DNA of 64,000 bases, from positions 1,054,589 through 1,118,588 of the forward strand of contig RPFO01000643.1 in the NCBI GenBank assembly GCA_009746045.1, written 5' to 3'. Of this stretch, positions 23,301 through 33,412 are shown one piece after another (positions within the stretch are counted from its first letter, which is position 1; every line of letters begins with the position of its first letter). The DNA is from Mesostigma viride (taxonomy: Eukaryota > Streptophyta > Mesostigmatophyceae > Mesostigmatales > Mesostigmataceae). The notes under the pieces were generated by a model, which did no database searches, was not told the DNA's origin, and saw only the letters and a program-made list of their open reading frames with translations. The translations under genes and the position numbers were made by a program.

Positions 23301-23420
23301 TCTAGATCCCTCCCACCAGCAGGCCTGCATGGTGCATGGGCCGGCAGCGATGTTGCTGCGTGCTGTAGTTTTGTGATGTAGTTAGTTGTACATTGTGCAG
23401 CTGGCGTGATCCTTGGATGT
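20349..23420 (+). mobile_element. LINE with RT and restriction-like endonuclease domain (R2/RLE type)
   Basis: In order: RRFLLGDWEGLW and GELSRAIQKLE segments (20.5-20.7 kb), SGWRYEHLSVMAGHGG (20.85 kb), KVDCHNAFNAV (21.27 kb), GTQQGDPQ (21.45 kb), the catalytic LLAYMDDIHALG (21.56 kb), then ALRHQLFAPQPL, the zinc-knuckle-like CGSCGRAIALDTTGTHY (22.68 kb), a PD-(D/E)XK-like NHRPDITVLDLDGQGCHLLIDVSV (22.89 kb), and PHRVIPFVLEEFGAMGP. The last three match the architecture of the R2-type restriction-like endonuclease (CCHC, then PD..D). Several frame changes; dead copy. The 3' end lies near 23420. Three shorter copies of the 3' part are in the window. Confidence 0.75.
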
Positions 23421-23974
23421 CCGTGTCAGATTCCTATTAATTTCTTCAGGGTTCTTCTTCTTTTCCGGGTTTTCCTTATGTTGCATGCCCCTCTCACCTC
23501 CGTAACTTATTATTCTCAATGAATATTCTGATCTGCGTATATATTCTGATCTGCATGGGGGGCCAACAGAATCAGAATTGGTATTTGTATTTGCACACTG
23601 TCCTCCTGACGGTGGTGCTCGCCATGATTCGGTCGGTTTTCCCCCACGCGAACATCCGGTCCGAGGATGCGGATGGCGCTGCCTTCTATTCCCCCAACCA
23701 CCGGCCTGACATCGTGGTGCTGGACTTTGAGGGGGTGGCCGGCATCTGCTTATTGACGTTTCGGTGGCGCGGCCCTTGGCTCTTAGCCACGTGGCTGGGG
23801 CCTCCCTCACGGCAGGTTACACGGCGGACCGGGCGGAGCGGGCCAAGCTCCTGGCCTACGGCGACGTCGGGCACCATCGTGTGGTGCCCTTTGTCCTGGA
23901 GGAGTTTGGGGCCATGGGGCCCCTGACCTCCGCCTTCTTCAAGGGGGCTGATTTTTTTAAGTATATTAGAATTT

Positions 23975-24865
23975 TTTTGGTTTATTAAATTTTGACCAGG
24001 GATGCAGCTAGACCTTGTTTGGATGCTCAGATACTGTGTATATAGTCGCTAGAACTACACGATCACTCCTCTCTTACCCTCTCAAGCCTTATCCCCCCAG
24101 TTCGGCTAAGGCCCGTTGCCCCGTGCATGCATAGCGTGTGTGCGTGACAGGTCGAGCAGTGACGGTGACAGCTGTCTATCATGGCGCACAGCCTCTTTCA
24201 AGGAATTCAAGTTTACTGAATGCATGTCCGGGGGAGGTGTGCTAAGCCAACGTGCAAGACTGGTCATGTGCTAGACAAGTGCTGTGATAAGTATCTAGAT
24301 TTCCTTACAAGCCAAAGGGCACATCGAACAATCATCTCAAAATACCATGGACACCATCGACATGCAGAGGTCATGCTGCTTGGCAGCTAGCATGGGACCA
24401 TCGGACAAGTTTATTAGGTAGTGTAATACATATGCCCAGTGTTTATTATATGATGTCCATGATACACATCAAGAAGACAACCATATATGGTGCCATCCCA
24501 CATACATGTCACAATGCAACTGTCATGCTCTTGTCACAATAAACAACTAGATCTCAACAATTGTGTGCAGGTGACCATGGAACCGCATGGCAACATTGGT
24601 TGTAGTCGATGAAACAATTGATCATCAAGGGCGGCCAAGCTATATGCTATATGTCCAATGGCCGATAACCAAAACAAACTCAAACGGCCGAATATGCATG
24701 TGTTATTAGCTATTGGCGGCAGCTTACAACTGCAAGACCACTACGCCCGCGTGTGACCTCGACTTAGTGGGTAATATCCCAAGGCTGCATTCAATGCCAT
24801 TGCGGATATGCCCATCCACCATGGCATGCATCGCGTTCACACGTGCAGCTGCGATGCTGGCCTCC
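23975..24865. other. Left interior of the 7.37 kb element
   Basis: Unique, AT-rich, no open frame of note and no recognised domain. Confidence 0.6.
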
Positions 24866-25095
24866 AGCGCCCACGCCCATGCCCACGCCCACGCCCACGC
24901 CCACGCCCACGCCCACGCCCACGCCCACGCCCACGCCCACGCCCACGCCCACGCCCACGCCCACGCCCACGCCCACGCCCACGCCCACGCCCACGCCCAC
25001 GCCCACGCCCACGCCCACACCCACGCCCACGCCCACACCTACGCCCACGCGCACGCCCACGCCCACGCGCACGCCCACGCCCACGCCCATGCGCA
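24866..25095. repeat. CCCACG hexamers, left arm of the 7.37 kb element
   Basis: About 37 copies, nearly pure to 25015, then with CGC and ACACC variants. Confidence 0.97.
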
Positions 25096-25109
25096 CGCCC
25101 CCACACCCA

Positions 25110-26335
25110 CGCCCACGCACACACCTGCCCACCTGCCCACACCTGCCCACACCTGCCCACACGCGCACACACCTGCCCACACCTGCCCACACGCGCACAC
25201 ACCTGCCCACACCTGCCCACACCTGCCCACACCTGCCCACACCTGCCCACACCTGCCCACACCTGCCCACACGCGCACACACCTGCCCACACCTGCCCAC
25301 ACGCGCACACACCTGCCCACACCTGCCCACACCTGCCCACACCTGCCCACACCTGCCCACACCTGCCCACACCTGCCCACACGCGCACACACACCTGCCC
25401 ACACCTGCCCACACCTGCCCACACCTGCCCACACCTGCCCACACCTGCCCACACCTGCCCACACCTGCCCACACCTGCCCACACCTGCCCACACATGCAC
25501 ACACGTGCCCACACATGCCCACACCTGCCCACACCTGCCCACACCTGCCCACACCTGCCCACACTTGCCCACACTTGCCCACACCTGCCCACACCTGCCC
25601 ACACCTGCCCACACCTGCCCACACATGCCCACACGTGCCCACACATGCCCACACCTGCCCACACCTGCCCACACCTGCCCACACGTGCCCACACCTGCCC
25701 AAACATGCCCACACCTGCCCACACCTGCCCACACCTGCCCACACGTGCCCACACATGCCCACACCTGCCCACACCTGCCCACACCTGCCCACACACATGC
25801 CCACACATGCCCACATGCCCACACATGCCCACACCTGCCCACACCTGCCCACACCTGCCCACACCTGCCCACACATGCACACACCTGCCCACACATGCCC
25901 ACACCTGCCCACACCTGCCCACACCTGCCCACACCTGCCCACACGCGCACACACACGTGCCCACACATGCCCAAACATGCCCACACATGCCCACACATGC
26001 CCACACATGCCCATGCACACCTGCCCACACCTGCCCACACCTGCCCACACACATGCCCACACATGCCCACATGCCCACACATGCCCACACCTGCCCACAC
26101 CTGCCCACACGCGCACACACATGCACACACGTGCCCACACGTGCCCACACATGCCCACACATGCCCACACATGCACACACGTGCACACACATGTACACAC
26201 ATGCACACGCATGCACACACATGCCCACACATGCCCACACATGCACACACATGCACACACATGCACACGCATGCACACGCATGCCACCTGCACATGCACA
26301 CACATGCACACGCATGCCACCTGCACAAGCGACTT
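25110..26335. repeat. CCCACACCTG / CCCACACATG decamers, left arm
   Basis: More than 110 decamers. CCTG types dominate to 25.95 kb, CATG types after that, with occasional GCGCACACAC units. Long open frames in all phases are repeat artefacts. Confidence 0.97.
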
Positions 26336-27480
26336 GTCAGGCATCCTGATGCCCATGCCCATGCCCATGCCCAAACCCATGCCCATTGGTCCAGGCATCA
26401 ATGTATGTGCGCGTGCACACGCCCATCCCGTTCATCACGGAGTTGTGCTCGTCCCAGATACCAGTGGCAGTCATGCTTACCCTTTGGAGTTGCTCACTGC
26501 AACAATGTTAGACAATATCGTGGCCCATGCGACGCCTACTAAGCCTGACATATTCCGAAGGGGATGTCCAGTCTCCAACATTTCCGGGGCCTGAATAGAC
26601 TCATGCATTCGTAATACCGTTCCTTCTCTTCCTCATCTAGAAGAAGACGACTAAGAAGCAGAAAAAGCTTGCGTTTACAGCTTGGAAAGGAGTGCTTATC
26701 AGAAACCGAAAACTCACACGTGACAGCCCAGTGGAAGCTAATCCTCGAACAGCAAGATAGACGCGCCTTCACGCCGTAAATTAGTAGCACCGACCTTATT
26801 AAGTCACTAGGAACTGCCAATCGGCTATCTTCAATTGCGACGTTCAGACCCTTACTTACCCATTTACACCAACGGAATAATTATAACAAAGCATGCAATG
26901 TTCATAGGAGGCCACTGCTGCAGTGCTGATACGAATCTACATAGCTGACGAACCTGGCGAGACCCACACATCATCGAAAGCCTGCCGCCTGGCCCAGCGC
27001 TGATCTGCATTTCCAATTAAATGCTTTATCGTAATCCATTGCTTCAGCGCGTCAGTCCCAAATAATGTACCATGAGTTCATGACCAGACAATAGGTTTCT
27101 CAACCCAGTTGCAACTTCGTCACCAACATGCAAGCCAAAATAGCCGTACCGTGGTGCCCATCAGCCCCGCACACACATGATGACTCGAACACGCGGACAA
27201 GATAACGCAGGCTCGAGCTACCATGGTCCGGATTCTCCCGATTTCCGTCTGGCCTGCGCTGGTTGTCTCCTTTACATGATGTTTCATTTTAGTCCCCGCA
27301 ATTCATTTACGTTTTCCGCCGTGAGCCTCTTTCCGTTAGCTGGAAGCTGGCAAGCCAAGACAGCTGCCAAGACGTGGCAAGCCAAGACGTGCCAACTGCC
27401 AACCTCAACAGCTCGGCAGAACAGCTGCTTGCAGCAGCTGTCGGACCACCGGCGCGGGGTTACTCAACTCGACGAATGGG
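26336..27480. other. Central interior of the 7.37 kb element, left part
   Basis: No gene recognised. A 55-bp block at 27222-27277 (CCATGGTCCGGATTCTCCCG..GTTGTCTCC) recurs at 41808-41856, so it is a dispersed repeat. Confidence 0.5.
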
Positions 27481-28005
27481 CAGCAGCTGTTCTACTTGCG
27501 GGCCTGGCTGCCCGCATTGAGTAGGACAGCTGCTGCGCACTTGGACAGGTCGGCAACATTTGCATTGCCGACCTGCCTCTGCACGCAGCAGCTGTCCAAC
27601 TTGCGGGCCTGGCTGCCCGCATTGAGTAGGACAGCTGCTGCGCACTTGGACAGGTCGGCAACATTTGCATTGCCGACCTGCCTCTGCACGCAGCAGCTGT
27701 TCTACTTGCGGGCCTGGCTGCCCGCATTGAGTAGGACAGCTGCTGCGCACTTGGACAGGTCGGCAACATTTGCATTGCCGACCTGCCTCTGCACGCAGCA
27801 GCTGTTCTACTTGCGGGCCTGGCTGCCCGCATTGAGTAGGACAGCTGCTGCGCACTTGGACAGGTCGGCAACATTTGCATTGCCGACCTGCCTCTGCACG
27901 CAGCAGCTGTCCAACTTGCGGGCCTGGCTGCCCGCATTGAGTAGGACAGCTGCTGCGCACTTGGACAGGTCGGCAACATTTGCATTGCCGACCTGCGCCT
28001 GCGCC
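27481..28005. repeat. 105-bp minisatellite made of two hairpins, five copies
   Basis: Each unit holds two dyads: GCAGCAGCTGTYCTACTTGC against its complement around GCCTGGCTGC, and AGGTCGGCAA/TTGCCGACCT around an 8-base loop. Units differ only at TTCTAC versus CCAAC. The 105-bp period keeps 35-residue repeats open on both strands; I regard these as artefacts. Confidence 0.95.
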
Positions 28006-29158
28006 TGCTTGTCCCCGTTGGCCGTGGCCGTGTCTTAGCAGCGTAGTCTATGAGGTAATTGACCGTGGCGAGACACAATCATTGTCGTCACAATCATGAT
28101 GTAATTTGCGAATTACGTGCTTAATTTGCATTGACGACGGGCCTGGTAGTTCTAGAAATGGAAGCCGTATCATCAGTGTTTTCATGGATCGCCATTTGCT
28201 GTTGGATTAAATACGGGCGAACTCGGGCTGGCCATCGGGTGGTGGGCCATTGCGGCGACAGCAATAGCTTTAAACGCGATGTTCGGGCAAGCCTTTGAAT
28301 TCACTGAGCAAAGCCGTTATAAGAAACCAACCGTAGGCAATTTCGGACAAAGGTCGCCGGTCTTGACAGCCAAGAACAAAGTAACGGCGTTGAAATCCGG
28401 CAAAAGTTGTTTATCATACGTGGGCACGTTGAATGCCTATAGCAAAATACGCCTTCATCTTTCATATATCGCATTTTACATTTTCCGTTTGCCATTGCCT
28501 CGGCCTCTATCTGCCTTAGCAGAGTATTTTGTTGCATGTTTGTTGGGCTTAGCATGCCTGCCTCTGCCTGTGCCGCTGTCACATGCATCCTCATGTCGAC
28601 TGCATCACATTCCAGTTGACCTTACCATCAGTATTAGCACCCGGTTTTCCATTCTCCGTGTGATTCTAAACAATTACACGGACGTTTTGCGCTGCAGCTA
28701 TTCTGGCATCTGTGTCTGCAGTCCATGATTGCATTCAGCGTTGCAATTACCGCGGCCACTATTGTTGGGGATGTGGCTGGGGACATGGTCGCGCTTAGCA
28801 GCTGCATTCACGTCTCCTTTTTAACTTGCATGTACAGTTGCACTCGCACCTAAGCTTGCTCTTGCACCTGCTTCCGCATCAATGTCCACGACCTTGCCAG
28901 TGTGCGCGCCTTTGCAAGAAATGCCATTGCATCTGCAGCTACTTAAATTCCTTTTCCGCAGTTGCATTATAACTTCTACCTGCTGCTATCTCCTAACTCG
29001 CCGTCGAGGACATTTCATTGGCTTATATTGGCTTGGGTTTCCACGTGTCCAGTTGTAATGTGTTCAAATGTGGGGACATGTCTGAATGATGTGCCTTCCC
29101 ATGCAGACTGATTCCTGCGTGCTTGTTCATCTCGCTTTCTATTTGTAAGCTATCTGCA
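28006..29158. other. Central interior of the 7.37 kb element, right part
   Basis: The longest open frame (28279-28728, +, 149 residues) resembles nothing I know. From 28.73 kb the text is rich in GCATTT/GCAGTT-like words, like the decayed hexamers at 12.9 kb. Confidence 0.5.
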
Positions 29159-30425
29159 TTTGCTGGTCATATGTGTGCATGTGGGTGCATGTGTGGGCAT
29201 GTGCGGGCATGCGTGTGCGCGTGAGGGCAGCATGTGTGTGCGCGTGAGGGCATGTGTGGGCAGGTGTGGGCAGGTGTGGGCAGGTGTGGGCAGGTGTGGG
29301 CATGTGTGGGCATGTGTGGGCATGTGTGGGCATATGGGTGTGCATGTGTGGGCATGTGTGGGCATGTGTGGGCATGTGTGGGCATGTGTGGGCATGTGTG
29401 GGCATGTGTGGGCATGTGTGTGCGTGTGAGGGCAGGTGTGTGCGTGTGAGGGCAGGTGTGTGCATGGGTGGGCATGGGTGGGCAGGTGTGCATGTGTGGG
29501 CAGGTGTGTGCATGTGTGGGCATTTGTGTGCATGTGTGTGCATGTGTGTGCATGTGTGTGCATGTGTGTGCATGTGTGTGCATGTGTGGGCATGTGTGGG
29601 CATGTGTGGGCATGTGTGAGCATGTGTGTGCGCATGAGGGCATGTGTGTGCATGTGTGGGCAGGTGTGGGCAGGTGTGTGCGCGTGAGGGCAGGTGTGGG
29701 CTGGTGTGGGCTGGTGTGGGCATGTGTGGGCAGGTGTGGGCAGGTGTGGGCAGGTGTGGGCAGGTGTGGGCAGGTGTGGGCAGGTGTGGGCAGGTGTGGG
29801 CAGGTATGGGCATATGTGCGAGCAGGTGTGGGCAGGTGTGGGCAGGTGTGGGCAGGTGTGGGCATGGGTGGGCATATGGGTGTGCATGTGTGGGCATGTG
29901 TGGGCATGTGTGGGCATGTGTGGGCATGTGTGGGCATGTGTGGGCATGTGTGGGCATGTGTGGGCATGTGTGGGCATGTGTGAGCATGTGTGTGCATGTG
30001 TGTGCATGTGTGTGCATGTGTGTGCATGTGTGTGCATGTGTGTGCATGTGTGGGCATGTGTGTGCATGTGTGGGCATGTGGGCATGTGTGGGCATGTGTG
30101 GGCATATGGGTGTGCATGTGTGGGCATGTGTGGGCATGTGTGGGCATGTGTGGGCATGTGTGGGCATGTGTGGGCATGTGTGGGCATCTGTGGGCATGTG
30201 TGGGCATGTGGGCATGTGTGGGCATGTGTGGGCATGTGTGGGCATGTGTGGGCATGTGTGGGCATGTGTGGGCATGTGTGGGCATGTGTGGGCATGTGTG
30301 GGCATGTGTGGGCATGTGTGGGCATGTGTGGGCATGTGTGGGCATGTGTGTGCGCGTGAGGGCATGTGTGGGCATGTGTGTGCATGTGTGGGCAGGTGCG
30401 GGCATGTGCATGTGTGCATGTGTGC
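29159..30425. repeat. GGGCATGTGT / GGGCAGGTGT decamers, right arm
   Basis: Reverse complements of exactly the two decamers of the left arm (CCCACACATG, CCCACACCTG), with the same GCGYGTGAGG variants. Confidence 0.97.
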
Positions 30426-30615
30426 ATGTGGACGTGGGCGTAGGCGTGGGCGTGGGCGTGGGCGTGGGCGTGGGCGTGGGCGTGGGCGTGGGCGTGGGCG
30501 TGGGCGTGGCCGGGCGTGGGCGTGGGCGTGGGCGTGGGCGTGGGCGTGGGCCTGGGCCTGGGCCTTGGCCTGGGCCTGGGCCTGGGCCTGGGCCTGGGCC
30601 TGGGCTTGCGCTTGG
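30426..30615. repeat. GGGCGT then GGGCCT hexamers, right arm
   Basis: Reverse complement of the left-arm CCCACG hexamer, followed by a GGGCCT block that has no left-arm partner. Confidence 0.95.
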
Positions 30616-30785
30616 GCAGGTGTGCATGTGTGTGTGGGGGGGGGCATATGTGTGGGCATGTTTGGGCATGTTTGGGCATGTTTGGGCATGTGTGGGTGTG
30701 TGTTTGCAGGTGTGGGCATGTGGGTGCATGTGTGGGTGTGGGTGCATGCGGGCATTCGGCCATGCGGGCATGGGAGTAGGTGGGC

Positions 30786-31245
30786 AGGTGTGTGTGGTCA
30801 CTGGGGGGGGGGCAGCTGGGCAGCTGGGCAGCTGGGCAGCTAGGCAGCTGGGCACGTACGGGCAGGTGGGCAGGGGGGCAGGGGGGCAGGGGGGCATTTA
30901 TGTTTCACATTAGCAGTCACTCCTGTTGTGAGTTGCCAAAGCATGCATAGCAAGGGCACACGGGAGAAGGCATGATGGTCAGGCATGGGAAACCATGGGA
31001 GACCGTGCCAACATAACTTCCCTCTTGGCCACCACGATGAATCCTGACAGGGGAGCTTGGAATCATGCAAAAATGGAAGGTAGCCCGTGTGGTGACTCCT
31101 GTTGTGAGTTGTCAAAATGTGCATAGCAAGGGCACACGGGAGAAGGCATGATGGCCAGGCATGGGAAACCATGGGAGACCGTGCCAACATAACTTCTCCC
31201 TTGGGCTGCATGATGTATACTGTCAGGGGGGCTTGAAACCATGAT
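30786..31245. repeat. GGCAGCTG array and two 160-bp direct repeats
   Basis: GGCAGCTG units at 30808-30850, then two copies (about 30905-31070 and 31093-31245) sharing ACTCCTGTTGTGAGTTGYCA and GGAGACCGTGCCAACATAAC. Subterminal direct repeats of this kind often bind transposase in DNA transposons. Confidence 0.85.
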
Positions 31246-31644
31246 AAAATAAGGAGAAAAGGGTTTATTAAAAATTAAATGGAGAAATTCTAATATACTT
31301 AAAAAAATCAGCCCAGGAGTGTTGCCGGCTCCGGGAGGACCGGCTGGACCTGGAGGGCCAGCGGGCCCCATGGTCGGCGCGGACCTGGACGTCATATTGG
31401 CGTCAGCGCTTGTCGGTGGCGCTGACTCGGGCCATGGCTGACATCATGCTCCGCCGTACGCGGGCTGATTTTGCGGTGCAGCAGGGCTATTAGGTTCCTC
31501 CCGTTAGTAGGCGTTTCCATTGGTCTTATCGTAGTATAGAGCTTTGACATGGCTCTGTATATAGGTTTCTAGCTGGGCGTTTGTTTTGGTTTGAGTGATT
31601 TCACTCTGCTGTAAGTAATTATATTTTTAAAATATATATTCTGA

Positions 31645-32460
31645 ATGAATATATACGCCTTTGTTTATTTTTACGTGGGTGCCGGAGGAGGGGGGACATC
31701 CAGCCAAAATAGCACACTCACTCGTGTGTCCGGCGCGGCAACTCCGGACGTGGAGCGGACTCCAAAATCGGGAAAAAATGTGTCCGGCGGCAGAATTTTT
31801 GCGACGGAGTGTACTCCAGTTGAAATTTTTAGGGCGGCGCGAAGAAAAATTTTGTGGAGCTAACTCCTCCCGCCGGTCCGGCGCCTGGTTTTAGGAAAGG
31901 AGTGCGCTCTGGTGATCCCGCTAGCTCGGTCAGGCGTTTGATTTTAAGTGCAGGAGTCCGCTTTGGCCCTGTTGTACTTACGCTGAGAACTTACCAAGTA
32001 TTGGTTGATTCTAGGAAGACGTATCAACTTTCAGGCAGGCGTCAGGTTGTTGTTGTTGATTCTGACACCGGACCTGGCGTCAGGCAATAGGCATCGAATT
32101 TCCGCCGGCTTGACGTCATTCTTGAGTTGCAGACCACTTGAGTTGCACCAACAACCAGCCTGAAGCCGGGGCACTGCCGTACAAAATGTTTAATCATCAT
32201 TAAAATTCTTCTACTTGGAGAATATGCTAATACTATCGCTTACTAAGAGCTTCTACTAAGAGATTCTACGAAAAGTGCCACGTGTCGTACAAGCCACGTA
32301 GCACGTAGCACACTCCCAAATCGATTCGGCGCAGCCTTTTGGCTGCATGACAGAGCGCACTCAGTCAATTTTCACTTTGGCTGGCGCCGGGCGGCGCGGT
32401 AGGCCAAACTCTGGAGTACGCTCATGTACGATTTTAGGGGGGGATGTCCCCCCTCCTGGT
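31645..32460. other. No gene recognised
   Basis: Open frames at 31.65-32.09 kb (+) resemble nothing known to me. Contains CTCC-rich words (GGAGTCCGCT, GGAGTGCGCT) repeated loosely. Confidence 0.4.
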
Positions 32461-32595
32461 GCCGGCTTTACTCTGATGTAAGTAATTATGTATTTTTAAA
32501 TATATATGTTTGAAATACAATTACTTACAGCATGCAGAGTGAAATCACTCAAACCAAAGCAAACGCCCAGCTATAAACCTATATATTAAAAAAAT
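32461..32595. repeat. Solo RLE-LINE 3' ends in both orientations
   Basis: CTCTGATGTAAGTAATTATG at 32472 is the plus-oriented 3' terminus. CAATTACTTACAGC at 32519 and GCAGAGTGAAATCACTCAAA at 32533 begin a minus-oriented, extremely truncated 3' end of about 60 bp. Confidence 0.75.
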
Positions 32596-33412
32596 ATATA
32601 ATTACTTACAGCAGAGTGAAATCACTCAAACCAAAGCAAACGCCCAGCTATAAACCTATATACAGAGCCATGTCAAAGCTCTCTACTACGATAAGACCAA
32701 TGGAAACGCCTAACGGGAGGAACCTAATAGCCCTGCTGCACCGCAAAATCAGCCCGCGTACGGCGGAGCATGATGTCAGCCATGGCCCGAGTCAGCGCCA
32801 CCGACAAGCGCTGACGCCAATATGACGTCCAGGTCCGCGCCGACCATGGGGCCCGCTGGCCCTCCAGGTCCAGCCGGTCCTCCCGGAGCCGGCAACAATC
32901 CTTGAAGAAGGCGGAGGTCAGGGGCCCCATGGCCCCAAACTCCTCCAGGACAAAGGGCACCACACGATGGTGCCCGACGTCGCCGTAGGCCAGGAGCTTG
33001 GCCCGCTCCGCCCGGTCCGCCGTGTAACCTGCCGTGAGGGAGGCCCCAGCCACGTGGCTAAGAGCCGAGGGCCGCGCCACCGAAACGTCGATAAGCAGAT
33101 GCCGGCCACCCCCCTCAAAGTCCAGCACCACGATGTCAGGCCGGTGGTTGGGGGAATAGAAGGCAGCGCCATCCGCATCCTCGGACCGGATGTTCGCGTG
33201 GGGGAAAACCGACCGAACCATGGCGAGCACCACCGTCAGGAGGACAGTGTGCAAATACAAATACCAATTCTGATTCTCTTGGCCCCCCATGCAGGCAAGG
33301 TAGTGAGTCCCCGTGGGATCCAGCGGCTGCCCACAGCTACCACAAGGCCGCCCGGCCGGAACAAGAGGCTGCGGGGCAAATAGCTGGTGCCGGAGCGCCA
33401 CCGAGTAGTGGT
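32596..33412 (-). mobile_element. RLE-type LINE, best preserved C-terminal domain
   Basis: Minus-strand coding is open from 33412 to the stop at 32724. It shows LRHQLFAPQPL, the knuckle CGSCGQPLDPTGTHYLAC, NHRPDIVVLDFEGGGRHLLIDVSV (PD..D), RAERAKLLAYGDVG, HHRVVPFVLEEFGAMGP and a basic end (WSARTWTSYWRQRLS). The 3' untranslated part runs to about 32596. 5'-truncated, so RT is absent. This copy gives the clearest view of the endonuclease-like domain. Confidence 0.88.

Larger units (their letters stand above)
23945..31314. mobile_element. 7.37 kb Foldback-like DNA element with mirrored tandem arrays
   Basis: Ends are perfect 30-bp inverted repeats starting GGGCTGATTTTTTTAAGTAT (23945-23974 and 31285-31314). 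The 3-bp target duplication AGG lies at 23942-23944 and 31315-31317. Empty sites exist in the window: the LINE copies at 32.9 and 57.5 kb read TTCAAGG without duplication. Inside, two arrays mirror each other: CCCACG hexamers then CCCACACCTG/CCCACACATG decamers (24.87-26.33 kb), and the inverted series, decamers then hexamers (29.16-30.61 kb). The centre has a hairpin minisatellite (27.48-28.0 kb). Two 160-bp direct repeats lie near the right end. No transposase is recognised. A GGG start with a 3-bp duplication fits PIF/Harbinger or CACTA-like elements; the array arms recall Foldback elements. Superfamily open. Confidence 0.88.
23550..31632 (+). mobile_element. 5'-truncated RLE-type LINE copy, split by a 7.37 kb element
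   Basis: Only the 3' part of the RLE-type LINE: 23550-23944 (from GQQNQNWYLYLHT to TSAFF) and 31318-31632 (RDLEGQ/TRADFAVQQGY and the 3' untranslated end). Flanked by the 12-bp target duplication TATATATTCTGA at 23538-23549 and 31633-31644, so this is one retrotransposition event of about 710 bp. The split is explained exactly by the element at 23945-31314. Confidence 0.88.

Noticed and set aside
24713-26594. Reading frames of 400-600 codons (AHAHAH, HTCPH, VGVGVG, CGQVWAG types) on both strands
   Set aside because: They are open in nearly every phase because the hexamer and decamer arrays lack stop triplets; no start context, domain or codon bias.
27460-28078. 35-residue repeat proteins on both strands of the 105-bp minisatellite
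   Set aside because: Period is a multiple of three, which keeps several frames open; both strands are equally open, so no coding signal.
29139-30913. Similar long frames ([20 protein letters not shown] types)
   Set aside because: Mirror of the same artefact in the right array.
30905-31245. Pair of direct repeats read as long terminal repeats
   Set aside because: They are about 20 bases apart, lack integrase or polymerase between them, and lie inside a DNA element with inverted ends.
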